Origin: Bugula neritina
Lineage: Eukaryota > Bryozoa > Gymnolaemata > Cheilostomatida > Bugulidae
DNA: 62,000 nucleotides
Direction of reading: 5' to 3'
Assembly (NCBI GenBank): GCA_964035545.1
Contig: OZ037766.1
Location: 1,297,501 to 1,359,500 of the forward strand
The notes beneath the pieces are model-generated. The model saw only the letters and a list, made by a program, of their open reading frames with translations, was not told the DNA's origin and did no database searches. How positions within the stretch are numbered: position 1 is the stretch's first letter; every line of letters starts with the position of its first letter. The translations under genes and the position numbers were made by a program. Positions 49,256-61,098 of the stretch are shown here, one piece after another.

Positions 49256-51489
49256 TTACTTCATCATCTCCTCTTTAAGTTTCTTTTCTTTCATGATATC
49301 AGTAGTGATTTCAGATTGCACTTTCTGCCATTTTTGTACTAAGGCTGAGGGCATTTTATTGCTTTTTTTAGACTTTTTAGTCTTGTGCTTGTCCTTAGAG
49401 TGTTTAGTGTCAGCACTTGATTCGCTGGAGGTATTTGGTTGAGCCAATGTGTCACTAGTTGCCACTTTGACAGGTGACAGTTTGACAGCTGGCGCTGAGC
49501 TAGTGTTACTCTGGGTGTAGGAAGACTGTGAGGTGTCATTTAATAAGGAGCTTTGACTGTATATGACAGGTGCTTCTGCAAGCACAGGAGCTGCTTGCTG
49601 ATTGGCTAACACAGGTTTGGCAGGTTGCTGGTAAAACATGGGAGCTGTATACTGACTGGGTGAAGGCTTGGCAGGTTGTTGATAAAACATTGGGGCGACA
49701 GCTTTAGAATAGCGAGCTGGTTGTGCAGTACTCGGCTGTGTATGATCTTCCGTTCCTGGTGGAGGTGGTGGTGGTGAGGAAACCCTCTGTTTTCTTAATT
49801 TAGCCTGAGTTTCTACCTCGATTGAGGCCAGGAAATCATCGATAGAACTCGAATCTATGTGATGGTTTAGGTCATTAGCATTATTTGAGGGATCTGTTGA
49901 TACATTGACTGATGATGTAGAGTGAGTAGGATGTACCGGAGTAGATGGCCCAGATGGAGGTAAGCTTGGTGCTCTAGAAGAGGCTGGACTAGAGAAAGGG
50001 GAGATGTCCATCTCTTCTGCACATGGCTCCGTTAATAACTCAGTGGAGCTGGGCTTATCTGTCAATATCCCATTCACACTTTGTTCAGCTGCTTCAGAGT
50101 TGGCAGCTGACACACCACCAGCAACGTCAGCGACTTTGGTTACACTAAGGGAGTCAGCAGTCTTTACTTTACCCAGAGTCTCTGCGGTTGGCAAATGAGA
50201 ATCCTTCACATCTGGTACTGAGTCTAAAGTGTCTTTTTCAGCTGCAGTGAGCAGAGGAGGATCCTGTTTGTGTCTTGTGAGTGAATCGAGATTCTTCGCT
50301 TTGGTTACTGCATTACAAGTGGTAATATCAGCAGATGTAGAGTTGGTTAGACAGACTGAGTGTTTTGTAGGAGCAGCACTTGGCGGTATATCCGCAACAG
50401 GGATTGGTCGAACTGAAACCACCGAGCTACCAGTTCTCACCGAGCTAGACTTAGCATTACTCTCCTCTGTCAGGTCAACTACAGGATCTGGCTTAGTCTT
50501 GTGCTGGTTCAGTTTCCGCTTCAGTGCTATCAGTTCAGCAGACGCATCCTTCACTGGTTTAATTTTCACGGGGGAATCAGGAGACCTACTTCGGCTGTGC
50601 TTTTTATGTTTAGACTTTTTCCTTTCCGTGTTAGACTTATCTTTCTTATGTTTGCTGTGCTTTTTACTCTTTTTCTCAGATTTTTCAGATTTCCGTTTAT
50701 GTTTAGACTTTTTTGACCGGTGAGCGTCGTCTGATGCTGAGCCGTCAGACTCGGGAGATCGCGACCTTTTAACAGCCTTGACATCGCTGTCGGAGATCAC
50801 CTTGTTAGGCTGTATTCTATTATACGCTATCTTAGCAGGGTCACTCTCAGATTGCTCTCCACCTTTACCCTCATCAGGTGGCGTGACGGCTTCACTGAGT
50901 TTACTCGCCAGACTGTCACCCGCACACTTATCTATAATCTTCTCAATGAACAGGGCCTTCAGGTCGGCATCAACGACCTTGGCCTCGATAGCCTGTGAGA
51001 GTTGAGACAGCGTGCCCATAGGCTGAGTTGTCTTCCTTCGACTCTTGGAGCTGCTCTTGTGTTTAGAAGCGAGTTTACGCACAGCTTCTACGTCCTCTTC
51101 CGGGTACGTCCAGGAGATATCCTCGCTGATCTCGTGTATGTAGTAGTACTGCTTCTCCTTCCTGCTCCAGTTACACCTCCAGCCAGCAGGGGCCGACTCT
51201 GCCTCACATACCTCCAGCAGACCGTCTGTCTCCTCTAGCTTCTCTATCAGGTACTCTGTAAGTAGTGCAAAACTGATATGATACACACTGCTGCTACTAC
51301 CGCTGCTACTACTACTACTGCTACTACTACTACTACTGCTGCTACTACTGCTGCTACTAGTACTACTACTACTACCACCACTACTACTACTACCACCACT
51401 ACTACTACCGCTACCACTACCACTACCGCTACTAATACTACTACTAATACTACTGCTACTACTACTATTACTACTGCTGCTACTACTAC

Positions 51490-51530
<41 letters not shown>

Positions 51531-54500
51531 GTACTACTACTACTAGTACTACAGCTACTACTACTACTACTACTACTGCTACTACTACCGCTACTACTAC
51601 CACTACTACTACTACTACTAGTACTACAGCTACTACTACTACTACTACTACTAGTACTACTATTACTGTTACTACTAAGTAACTCACGTTTACTAAGCCC
51701 TCCTGCCTGCCAATCATCTAGTCGTGTCTTCATCTGTAGTAGAAGTGTTTGTAACTTAGACATGCCTTCAACAGTCACATCCAGAAACTCGAGTTTATCG
51801 AGTATGACAGACGAGTATTCCGTGATCTCCACAGACGAGAGTCCGCCACTTCCTTTGTCCTCATCTGGGGACTCTTCTGGCGGAGGAGGCGGGGGTGGTG
51901 GAGGCGCCCCTGAACAGTTAGAACAAGTATAATTAAAAACCACAGGAAATAAAACACTGATACTCAGAACTGCAAAAAAATTTACAGTCGATACAATTCT
52001 GGAGAATAATATTCTACTAGTAAAACAATCACCTGAAAAGATAAGAGGAACGTCAGACTGCTGATTGAAGGATAAAGCTGAGTCATGATTGGCTGTATGG
52101 AATGCCAGTGAGGTGTCTGTTAGTCCGTAGGCCAGAGACGCCCCCTGCACTGAGTCGTAGCCCAGGAGCTGCTGGTGGGCAGAGTCATACGGGAAGGTGG
52201 TGCCATCCGCCCCTAACTGATCATACTGTGATACTGCAGAGTTATCATCTCCCGCCTGTACGTAGTGGAACCCCGGGACACCGCTAGCATCTGTGTAGTG
52301 TGCTGACAGTGAATTCTGTGTGGCTGAAGAATCAGTATAAGTAGTGCTAGTCTGAGCTTCCCTCTCTCCCGGGACAGGCTGGTGCACATCCTGTTCCAGC
52401 AGTTCCACTTTACTCTCATTTACTAAAATATACAGAAAGCTCTTTGAAATGTATTTCTCCACATACCCACAATGCAGTGCCTTCTACACTTTCTCTACAA
52501 TTTCTACATCTCTCTACACTCTCCACATCTCTCTCTACACTCTCCACATCTCTCTCTACACTCTCCACATCTCTCTCTACACTCTCCACATCTCTCTCTA
52601 CACTCTCCACATCTCTCTCTACACTCTCCACATCTCTCTACACTCTCCACATCTCTCTCTACACTCTCCACATCTCTCTCTACACTCTCCACATCTCTCT
52701 CTACACTCTCCACATCTCTCTACACTCTCCACATCTCTCTCTACACTCTCCACATCTCTCTACACTCTCCACATCTCTCTACACTCTCCACATCTCTCTC
52801 TACACTCTCCACATCTCTCTCTACACTCTCCACATCTCTCTCTACACTCTCCACATCTCTCTCTACACTCTCCACATCTCTCTACACTCTCCACATCTCT
52901 CTCTACACTCTTCACATCTCTCTACACTCTCCACATCTCTCTCTACACTCTCCACATCTCTCTCTACACTCTCCACATCTCTCTCTACACTCTCCACATC
53001 TCTCTCTACACTCTCCACATTGCCTACATCTCTCTAGGCAAAGTGAATTCAAAGAATCCTAAAGAGAAAGTCAACAAGAAATAAGCGCTACGTGTCAGGA
53101 AACACAATCTCATGTGGAATCACCCCCCCCCTCCCCGAGTGCTCTACTCACGGTCTTCTGCATCTTCATTCTCGTCTTCATCAATAAAAGAGTCTCCATA
53201 GGCTACGAGAGACTTCAACATTCCATGAGACACGGCAGCAGATTCCTCTGCAGAAGTCAGCTTGGTACCGCCTGGTGGCAGAGTACTAGCTCCCCCTGGT
53301 GGCAGAGTACTAGCTCCCCCTGGTGGCAGAGTACTAGCTCCCCCTGGTGGCAGCGCACTAGCTCCTCCTGGTGGCAGCGTACTAGCTCTCCCTGGTGGCA
53401 GAGTACTAGCTCCTCCTGGTGGCAGCGTACTAGCTCTCCCTGGTGGCAGAGTACTAGCTCCCCCTGGTGGCAGAGTACTAGCTCCCCCTGGTGGCAGAGT
53501 ACTGGCTCCCCCTGGTTGTGCTGGAATGTCATTTGATGAGATGTGAGAGTCTGACAGCTGCCTAGCTGACGAAGTTTGAGTGTCGGCATCAGATTCCTCG
53601 TCGCTGCCGTAGCCAGCCACTATGACGGCACCGAGAGCACCCTTGGTTACAGCATCACTTTCTGGTGCTGACTCAGCAGAGACTGTGTTGTTCATACTAG
53701 CGGGCAACTGTGGTCCTAAAACACCACGTATAATGTGTACAAGGACATGAAAACAGTGACATCCGCACAAAAAATGGTGACTTCAACACAAACGGAGACA
53801 TTATGACAAAAATTAAAATAAAATTATCCTAAAAACAGTGAAATAATATTAATAATTAACAAAATTAACTAGACATGACTATTAACCAATCAACAAGCCA
53901 TTACTATGACAACACGAATACTACTAACCAATCTCTGTTTGGATGTCTTCAGATGGGCGGACCAAGTCAGAGCTGCCTTTGGGGGCGGAGTTTGTGGCTG
54001 TCACGAGTTCATCCTTAACTTTGGATAAGGAAGGCATTTTCTTTCTACCAGCCTGTATCGCCTCTCTATACAGTTTATGTTTCACCAGGTATTCTGTGTA
54101 GTCCTGGATACAACACAGTCACAGTTGATAAGTAGCAATGTAACCACTTTGTGTTGAACTAGACTCTAGACTCTAGACAGTATAGACAGTCTAGACAGTA
54201 TAGTGTATCACCTGAGGTATAGTCCAGGTGACTTCGTTAGTCTCAGTATTCCAGTAGTAAAAGTGACTCGTCTTCTCATCCATCAGGTGCTGCCACGCTG
54301 TCGTTGGCTCAACAATCGGCTCTTCGTCATCTTTCATCTCTTCACTCTCTGCAAAAAAACAAATCCTTCAATTATTTCATTAGTTATTTGGACACCATAA
54401 TCTATAAAGATGCCGCCGCCACCACCATTACTACTACTAACAGCTACGAACAGCTACTACCACCACTACTAGCAAGAGTTACTACTACTAACAGCTACTA

Positions 54501-55475
54501 CTACTGCTGCTATTATTACCCTGAACAACGCAACAGCCACTGCTATGAGAAGTCAAAACATGACTGCAGATCACGTGACTCACCGTTGCTAGAGGCAGCG
54601 GCTGGCAGCACATGGCCGCCGCTGACGAACCCAGGAACTGTTGATCTGGGCAACTCATTCGTACCAGAGGCTCCTGGGTCCTCATCCATCGACTCTATTT
54701 CAGCCATGAAATCTCTCAACTTGGCGTCAGCGTCAGCCACCTTCTCATCCATACTCGCTAGTAGAGCTGCACCACTCTGGTTTCTGAACCCAAAGCCTGG
54801 CCCGCAGAAAATACATTACTCAGGAGAAATACATAGTAGCGCTACATTCAGCCTCAGCATCTCAAGAAACCAATGTACAAGCTGCGCATAAAATGAAGAT
54901 TTTACAGCTTAAATAAACATTTAAAACTTAAAAAAAATTCAACAAGTCTCGATGCAAGTAATCATGGCTTTTCAAAACTAAAAGTTGAGAATATGATAAC
55001 ATCTCCAAAATGTAAAATTGACAAAATTTAGGTTGAGGCTGGACTTTGCTTTTTACGAGTAGTCAAGCACCTAATGAATAGAGTTTTAGGAAGTAAGAAA
55101 TCTTAGCTACTACTCAATTGGTTGAATAATTAGTTAACTGTATTGATTAATAAACATAGATTCAAAGTAAATATTAGCAATCGGCTAGAAACTAGCTAAA
55201 AATGAAGGAATAATACATTCTTTCTTATGATATAAAACAAGGACAACAGTGTGGTAATTAACGTGTGTCTAATTAATGTGAACACCTTTGGAGACACACA
55301 TATATGTTTAAAACAGTGCGATAGTTTTGGCTTGTAGTCCTCTAGCTAAATTCTCACCAGAGCGGTCTGTTTGATATCCAGCCTGCTGCACCCAGTCCCA
55401 TGATGACGTAGATTGGTCAGCGTTTACGTTATGCCCCCCTTGAGTATTGTACCAATTATTTTGGTTATTGTACAT
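49256..55475 (-). CDS. FNBP4-like: FNBP4-like protein (formin-binding protein 4) with two WW domains
   Basis: Eight exons in gene order: 55358-55475, 54584-54796, 54212-54348, 53929-54103, 53152-53715, 52033-52422, 51688-51909, 49256-51255. They join to 3819 nt (1272 aa). FNBP4 binds proline-rich formins through WW domains and is largely nuclear. WW1 lies in exon 3 (W129, FYYW at 140-143, W152, P155). WW2 begins exon 8 (W632, QYYYIHE, W655, P658). Between them are a tenfold GGASTLPP repeat in exon 5 and APPPPPPPPP in exon 7. After WW2 come a long Lys/Arg/Ser-rich stretch (KKSKHKRKSEKSEKKSKKHS), a second polyproline (SPPPPPPGTED) and a basic C-terminus with ALVQKWQKVQ. TTTTTTCAG just before the ATG suggests a separate 5' UTR exon. 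Introns 6 and 7 are in-frame and stopless. Confidence 0.88.
51278..51680. repeat. (ACT)n-type trinucleotide array in FNBP4-like intron 7
   Basis: About 400 bp of ACT/GCT/ACC triplets fill nearly the whole 432-bp intron. On the transcribed strand it reads AGT/AGC, so translation of the unspliced RNA would give a polyserine tract in frame with both flanking exons. Confidence 0.95.
52500..53022. repeat. 19-bp minisatellite in FNBP4-like intron 5
   Basis: About 28 copies of CTCTCTACACTCTCCACAT (some units 17 bp) occupy most of the 729-bp intron. On the transcribed strand it is purine-rich. The several long open frames across it, on both strands, are by-products of its composition. Confidence 0.96.
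53268..53512. repeat. 24-bp coding minisatellite in FNBP4-like exon 5
   Basis: Ten copies of a 24-bp unit (AGTACTAGCTCCCCCTGGTG plus GCAG) inside the exon. Each encodes the octapeptide GGASTLPP on the minus strand, with G/R and T/A variants. Length changes by whole units preserve the frame. Confidence 0.93.
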
Positions 55476-56869
55476 AGTTTTTCAAGTGAGCTGAAAAAAT
55501 ACATTATCTATTTAGCATAACTAATGAATGACACAAATAAAAATTTATAATTAAAAACTACTACAGAAAAAATATCCTTTTTTGGATAAATCTAATTTGA
55601 GCAAAATCAGATAGCCATTAAATTTGATGCTGCAATTGTGAATTATTAAGCGTCTGATTCCAAAACACAATTATTACTTCAAGCAGGTTGTTACCCTTCT
55701 TAGTGCAAATGAGTAGTTGACTTACTTGTTGTCATAGTGCTGATGAGTGTTTATTATGATTGTTACTCTCTTCATGCATTTGAAAACTCATATTAAATCT
55801 AACCAAAAGTTTTCATAATGATCATCATTAAACCATTGTAAACTTAGCTATATTTATAGTACAACTATAACTATAATATTTATTTATGTGTTGACTTTAG
55901 CAATGCATGGCAGCCTAATAATGGTATTACTAATTTATTATGTTCCTTTAAATAAAAATACAATCAAACAAACTGAAACAGTAATGCTACAACTAGATTG
56001 TCAATTCACTCAAGTAGATATAACAATTGTTTTAAACGTGCCATTTACACAAATAAATTAAAAATAAATTTGTTCCAACTTTAAAAACACAAACTGTACA
56101 GGTGCAAGAAATTAAAATAGATGCTAAATGTAATTAACTCACAGATCTACAACATTGTATAAGAGTATGTTGAATTCAACTCAGTTTTGTTTTTATTTAC
56201 AATTTTATGATAATTTTAAACAATAAATTCAACTAAAACTTTGTAAGAATTCCATTTCACAGTTGCTGTTGGAGTTTGTGTACAATTTTAAACTAAAAGT
56301 AAAGGAATTGGAAAACTTGATGCCCATAGCCTACTCATAGCTATACTGAGTTACTTTGTTCCTCGTAACAACAGTATCAGTATGACTATGAGTATAGGCA
56401 TATCTAATTCTATAGCCCAAAAATAACTATAACATAAGATCATATTCATAATGTAAATTTAACAGTGTTACTAATTAGTAATCATATTTAAGTTTATAAT
56501 CAATCATGAATCGATTACCTGAATGAGTAAGTGTAAAGATTATGATACCCATAACTTAAAAACTTACTGATATTGATAATCATGATGAAATATAAATATT
56601 AAACTGAATAAATAATTTTAGTTTTTAAATAGTATTTTTATTTATAATAATATTAATATGAATATTTATATTAAATATTCAGTTATAAAGAGAATGATTC
56701 AAGAACAATGAGCATGACTGATTCAAAATCAACATTCAATGACCATGACTGCATGAGTGACTGTGAGAATAAAATTAACTTTTATAATTATGTGTCTGTG
56801 ATGTTCATGTTCAGCAATTATCAACTTCATGTGATCATTCAAATTTCAATTTCACGTTGACTAATAGTA
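55476..56869. other. Upstream region of the FNBP4-like gene
   Basis: AT-rich sequence holding the 5' UTR and promoter of the minus-strand FNBP4-like gene. No coding or RNA gene recognised. Confidence 0.45.
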
Positions 56870-56935
56870 ATTATTAATTACTATTACTATTAGTATTACT
56901 ATTACTATTAGTAATTACTAGAATTACTAGAAATA
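56870..56935. repeat. TAATAN microsatellite at the tail of the minus-strand LINE relic
   Basis: Degenerate (ACTATT/AGTAAT) array immediately downstream, on the minus strand, of the LINE 3' relic at 56983-57174. It has the same composition as the arrays flanking the plus-strand LINE. Confidence 0.8.
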
Positions 56936-56982
56936 GAATTATAATATTAATTGAATTTCTAACTTCTTATTCTATTCTATTT

Positions 56983-57174
56983 TCATCGCGTATCAAATAG
57001 GAAACAGTTGAGGTTGATACTCTCTATGGCCATCCGTATGTGATAATTTACAGATGTATGTTTTAGAATGTCAAGTGGAAGATTGTTGAAATCAATTTTG
57101 TTGAACAAACGTGACTCCATCTTTGACAATATTTTAGTGCAGCGTACCACTCTAGCATTGTTTTTATATCGCAA
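56983..57174 (-). pseudogene. Relic of a non-LTR retrotransposon ORF2 C-terminus
   Basis: A 63-codon minus-strand frame includes FNNLPLDILKHTSVN followed by RMAIESINLN. This resembles the WNxLPxDI...SFxxxL ending typical of LINE ORF2 proteins. The upstream part (NARVVRCTKILSK) replaces the usual PRTIRDWN, so it is eroded. It runs opposite to the LINE at 57711 and ends at a TAATAN microsatellite. Confidence 0.45.
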
Positions 57175-57389
57175 GCATATGATAAACGTAAGCTAAATTG
57201 AGGTGCTGCCGCCTAGACTATTTTAAGATACATTGACCCTTGCAGGGAGAAACGCCTAACTTTAGAATATTCTGCCGGGACCTAACCAATAATCGCCGCA
57301 ATACACTCAATGTGGAAGTTGTTAGTTTTTCAGGTTTCAATTGCATTTAGTTAGTGAATGTAATAATGATAATAACAATTATTATTATC

Positions 57390-57710
57390 CTAATACTTAT
57401 ACTAATAGTAATAGTAATAGTAATACTAATAGTAATAGTAATAGTTATAGTGACCGTTCGTACTTATTGATAGCTGATGGTTTTTGCTGTCAGTTATAGT
57501 TAAATAAATACAAAAAAAATTAAATTTCACCGTTCTTTAAATTATTTAATTAAGGCATTATTTTCCATAACCATAGGCATAAGTCTAAGATGATAAATAT
57601 TAATATAAGTTAAAACTAAAGTTACTAATACTAATAGTAATACTAATAGTAGTAGTAATACTCATACTGCAATAGACATAGTAATACATATACTCATACT
57701 AATACTAATA
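57390..57710. repeat. TAATAC/TAATAG microsatellite 5' of the LINE
   Basis: Two blocks (about 57390-57450 and 57600-57710) of AATAGT/AATACT/CATACT repeats. The second runs up to the truncated start of the LINE ORF1 at about 57711. AT-rich sequence without genes lies between them. Confidence 0.85.
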
Positions 57711-58361
57711 TTGGAATTACAGGGGACACTTGATAAAATACAGGTACAATATAATGATATGTGCAAGAATCAAAAAGTATTTGAAACAAAATTTACTGTT
57801 CTGGCTGATAAGTTTAAGAAAGTCTCTGACAATAACCAAACACTAGGCAAGTCATATGCAGCTGTTACAAAGACCTTGGAACAAAATGTTATAAAAGTCC
57901 AGAAAAGCTTTGAGAAACAGACTGACTCTCTAGTTTCTAAAATAGAGAGTAGAGAAAGAAGGGAAAAGGACTCTGAATTAAGATCTAGAAATATAGTTAT
58001 TTTTGGAATAAAAGAGTGTGACAATAGGGAGGAATGGGTCCAGCAAGTGGACAATATTATAAAGGAATGCCATGTTGACTTAAGTTTAGATAAAAGTAAT
58101 ATTTATAGGCTAGGTAGGTACGATGCTACAAAGCATACAGAGCGACCTCGATTAAGCACCAAGTCAGAAAGTCAAATGTGGGACCTGCTAAATCGAATTA
58201 ATGGGTTGAAAATGCCAGGTGTTTCTGCTAGAAAAGACCTCACTAAGGAAGAACAGGAGGAGTATTTTCGGCTCAGGAAAGAGTTGAAGGAAAGGAGAAA
58301 TGTAGATCCGAATTCCAAATACAAAATCAAAAAGGGGAAAATAGTAAAAGTGACCAATTGA
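57711..58361 (+). CDS. LINE ORF1 protein, N-terminally truncated
   Basis: Open from about 57711 to a TGA at 58359-58361. No ATG is present at the left edge (the first is near 57759), consistent with 5' truncation of the element. Residues about 1-90 are Lys/Gln/Glu-rich and probably form a coiled coil. SRNIVIFGIKE starts the RRM-like nucleic-acid-binding core seen in L1/CR1-type ORF1 proteins, followed by IYRLGRYD and RPRL. The C-terminus is very basic (KYKIKKGKIVK). Role by family: RNA-binding chaperone of the retrotransposition particle. Its stop codon overlaps the ORF2 start as TGATG. Confidence 0.85.
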   Translation: MELQGTLDKIQVQYNDMCKNQKVFETKFTVLADKFKKVSDNNQTLGKSYAAVTKTLEQNVIKVQKSFEKQTDSLVSKIESRERREKDSELRSRNIVIFGIKECDNREEWVQQVDNIIKECHVDLSLDKSNIYRLGRYDATKHTERPRLSTKSESQMWDLLNRINGLKMPGVSARKDLTKEEQEEYFRLRKELKERRNVDPNSKYKIKKGKIVKVTN

Positions 58362-61098
58362 TGGTACCAACAAAAATATTACTGCTAAATGCTAGATCAG
58401 TAAGAGGCAAAATAAACGAAATACAAGTTCTATCCTCTGAATGTGACATTCTTTGTATCACGGAGACCCATCTTGATCCCTCGTACAAAAATGATATGAT
58501 ATTAGACTCTTCACATAAACACATTTACAGGGTAGACCGAGATTGTCATGGAGGAGGAGTTTTGTTGGCTTTATCGCCCAATTTATCCCAAGAACAAATA
58601 TTTTTTGAAAAATCTTTTTTTCCAATTGAGGTTGTTTGTGTCAGTCAAGTGTTCTAGGAATGGGGATGAATTTTTTGTGTTGTGTTTGTATATTCCACCT
58701 AAACTAACAAGGCAAGCTCTTGAACCACTTGATGATCTACTCAGCTTGATGAGCTCAAATTTTCCAGGATCCAAATTAATAGTAGTAGGAGATTTTAATT
58801 TTCCAGACATTGACTGGAAAGATCTACAGGTGCGTGCATGCTTAAATCAAAAGGCTCTACATAGGAGTTTTTTAAATTGTCTTTTATCCCATGACTTGAG
58901 TCAAATTATAACTGAGCCTACTCACCATCTAGGGAATACTCTTGATCTAGTTGTGACAAATAAGCAAAACTTGGTATCAGATTGTAGTGTGATACGCCCT
59001 GGAATCAGCGATCACTTTTTGATTGAAATCAGTGTGGTGGCAAATTTTAAACACTCACAACCAAACACATATTATCATGTTATACAAGAAGGCTAATTTT
59101 GATGCCATTAGTGCACTCTTAGAGGAAGCTATGGCAAAAATAGAAAATTCAATTAATAACAGAGAGAGCATTAACACTGTATGGGAAATCATAGAAACTG
59201 CTCTCAAGATAGCTGTCAATAAGTTTGTTCCTAAATGTCAGCTTAAAAATCGTAATATTACGGAACCCATATGGTTTAACAATACAGCCAGGCGTATGGT
59301 CAGACAACAACGTAAACTTTATAATAAAAGTAAGAAAACTAGCTCTGATGAAGACCAGAATAAGTATAAATTAGCTAGGCGTAATAACAAAAAAATCTTT
59401 CGCAAGATGGAACAAGAGCATTACAATAGAGTGTTATTTGAGTCATTAGCAAGGGGTGACAGCAAACCATTTTACCCGTTCTATAAAAGAAAGTCTGGAA
59501 ACTACTCTCAAGGATCCATAGTTTTTAAAAATAAATCACTTTTTGAAACATCTGAGATCTTTAATGAATACTTTCAAAGCGTTTTTTCGAAAAGTGACTC
59601 TTACTCTATAGCTCTTGAGACCACTGAAAGTTGCCCCATAAAAGTTACAAGTGATGGGGTTCTTAGATTGTTGAAAGAGCTCAAAAATGGGAAAGCTCCT
59701 GGCCCAGATATGTTAAGAAAAGAAGACCTTTGTTTGAATTTGGAGATTACCAGTAACATTCTGTCTAAACTATTCCAATACTCACTAGATATTGGGCAAC
59801 TGCCTGACATATGGAAAGTGGCTAATGTGGTACCTATTCATTAAAAAGGTAATCGGGAAGATCCAGGAAACTTTAGACCAGTGTCACTGACCTGCATTTC
59901 ATGTAAAATGCTAGAACACATTGTGCTTAGCAATATTCAAAAAGATCTCGAAAAAATTATAAAACCTAATCAACATGGGTTTAGAAGAGGGCTGTCATGC
60001 ACTACTCAATTAGTGACTACTGTAAATGAAATTATGAAACTAGTAGATGACAATAATGTGGTTCACGCAGCAATATTGGATTTTTCTAAGGCTTTCGACA
60101 GGGTGTCTCACGGTCTGTTGGTTGAGAAGTTGTTGAGGTCGGGGATTGACCCGGGCATAGTTCGATGGATCAAGGATTTTTTGTCCAATAGATTACAAAG
60201 AGTGGTTATAGAAGGAATCGCTTCCAATGATTTGGCTGTTTCTTCAGGAGTGCCACAGGGTTCTGTGCTTGGGCCGTCCATGTTTTTGGTCTACATCAAT
60301 GACATATCAGACATTCTCCAGTCATCCTCGATTAAACTTTTTGCAGATGATGCGTTACTTTATCGCCCAGTTAATACTCTAGAAAATTCAGTTAAATTTC
60401 AAAAGGATTTGGCTTCACTTGAACAATGGGCTTCTCAGTGGAAAATGTCTTTTAATACTGAGAAATGTCAGATTGTTCGGTTTGCTAGGCAGGATTGCGA
60501 CAATTATAGTCCTGAATATTTTCTAAACAACATACCACTAGCCTTAGTGAAGAGTTTTAAATACCTTGGTGTCTTTATTTCAAATAACTTTAGTTGGAAT
60601 TTGCACATAGAGACACTAACAGCTAGGGCTAGCCAAAGATTGGGTATGATTGAACACGTGCTCTTTGATGCCCCGCGGAGGGTGAAGCGGGTTGCCTACC
60701 TCACTTTGTGTAGGCCACTGCTGGAATATGCGTGTGAGGTCTGGGACCCCCATCTGGCAAGACAGGTTTCATTGCTAGAGGGCGTCCAGAGAAAGGCAAT
60801 TAGATTTATTTTAGGCATTAAGGGCAGAAATAGCGTTACTGAAGGGAGAATTTCTCTAGAGATGGAACTTCTGGAATTGAGGCGCAGAAATACCAGAATG
60901 TCCCTGATGCTAAAGTTTTTATCAGGCAGCAGCCACACTTCTTTTATTGAGAGTTTTAATCAAATACAAAATAACATTCATAGTTACCAGACTCGTTCAG
61001 TTTTAAGGGGTGCTCCATTGGCTGTGTGTGCAAACACTAGTTTTTACTTACATAGTTTTTTACCTAGAACATCGCGCGATCTACGCGGCCTACCGTAA
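58361..61098 (+). pseudogene. LINE ORF2 (endonuclease-reverse transcriptase), broken
   Basis: Starts ATG 58361-58363. The first frame (to a TAG at about 58657) holds the endonuclease N-terminus: LLLNARSVRGK, ITETHLDP and GGGVLL. A frameshift near 58640 moves to the frame ending at 59096, with VVGDFNFPDIDW, TLDLVVTN and SDHFLIEI. A second frameshift near 59085 leads to the frame with KNGKAPGPD. A TAA at 59842-59844 replaces a Lys codon in PIH-K-KGN. The following frame to 61098 holds the RT core: FRPVSLTCISCKMLEH, AILDFSKAFDRVSH, SGVPQGSVLGP, and catalytic FADD in KLFADDALLY. The RT and endonuclease catalytic motifs seen are intact, so decay is recent. The clade call (CR1/L2/Jockey) is by motif pattern only. 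Confidence 0.9.

Noticed and set aside
51247-51717. Long Val-rich and Thr-rich open frames in other frames of the triplet array
   Set aside because: They arise from the ACT trinucleotide period and have no protein features. Only the polyserine frame is continuous with flanking exons.
52444-53084. Several open frames of about 200 codons on both strands
   Set aside because: All are translations of the 19-bp minisatellite in an intron.
53114-53546. Plus-strand open frames rich in Ser, Trp and Pro
   Set aside because: Antisense shadows of the GGASTLPP coding repeat of the FNBP4-like exon.
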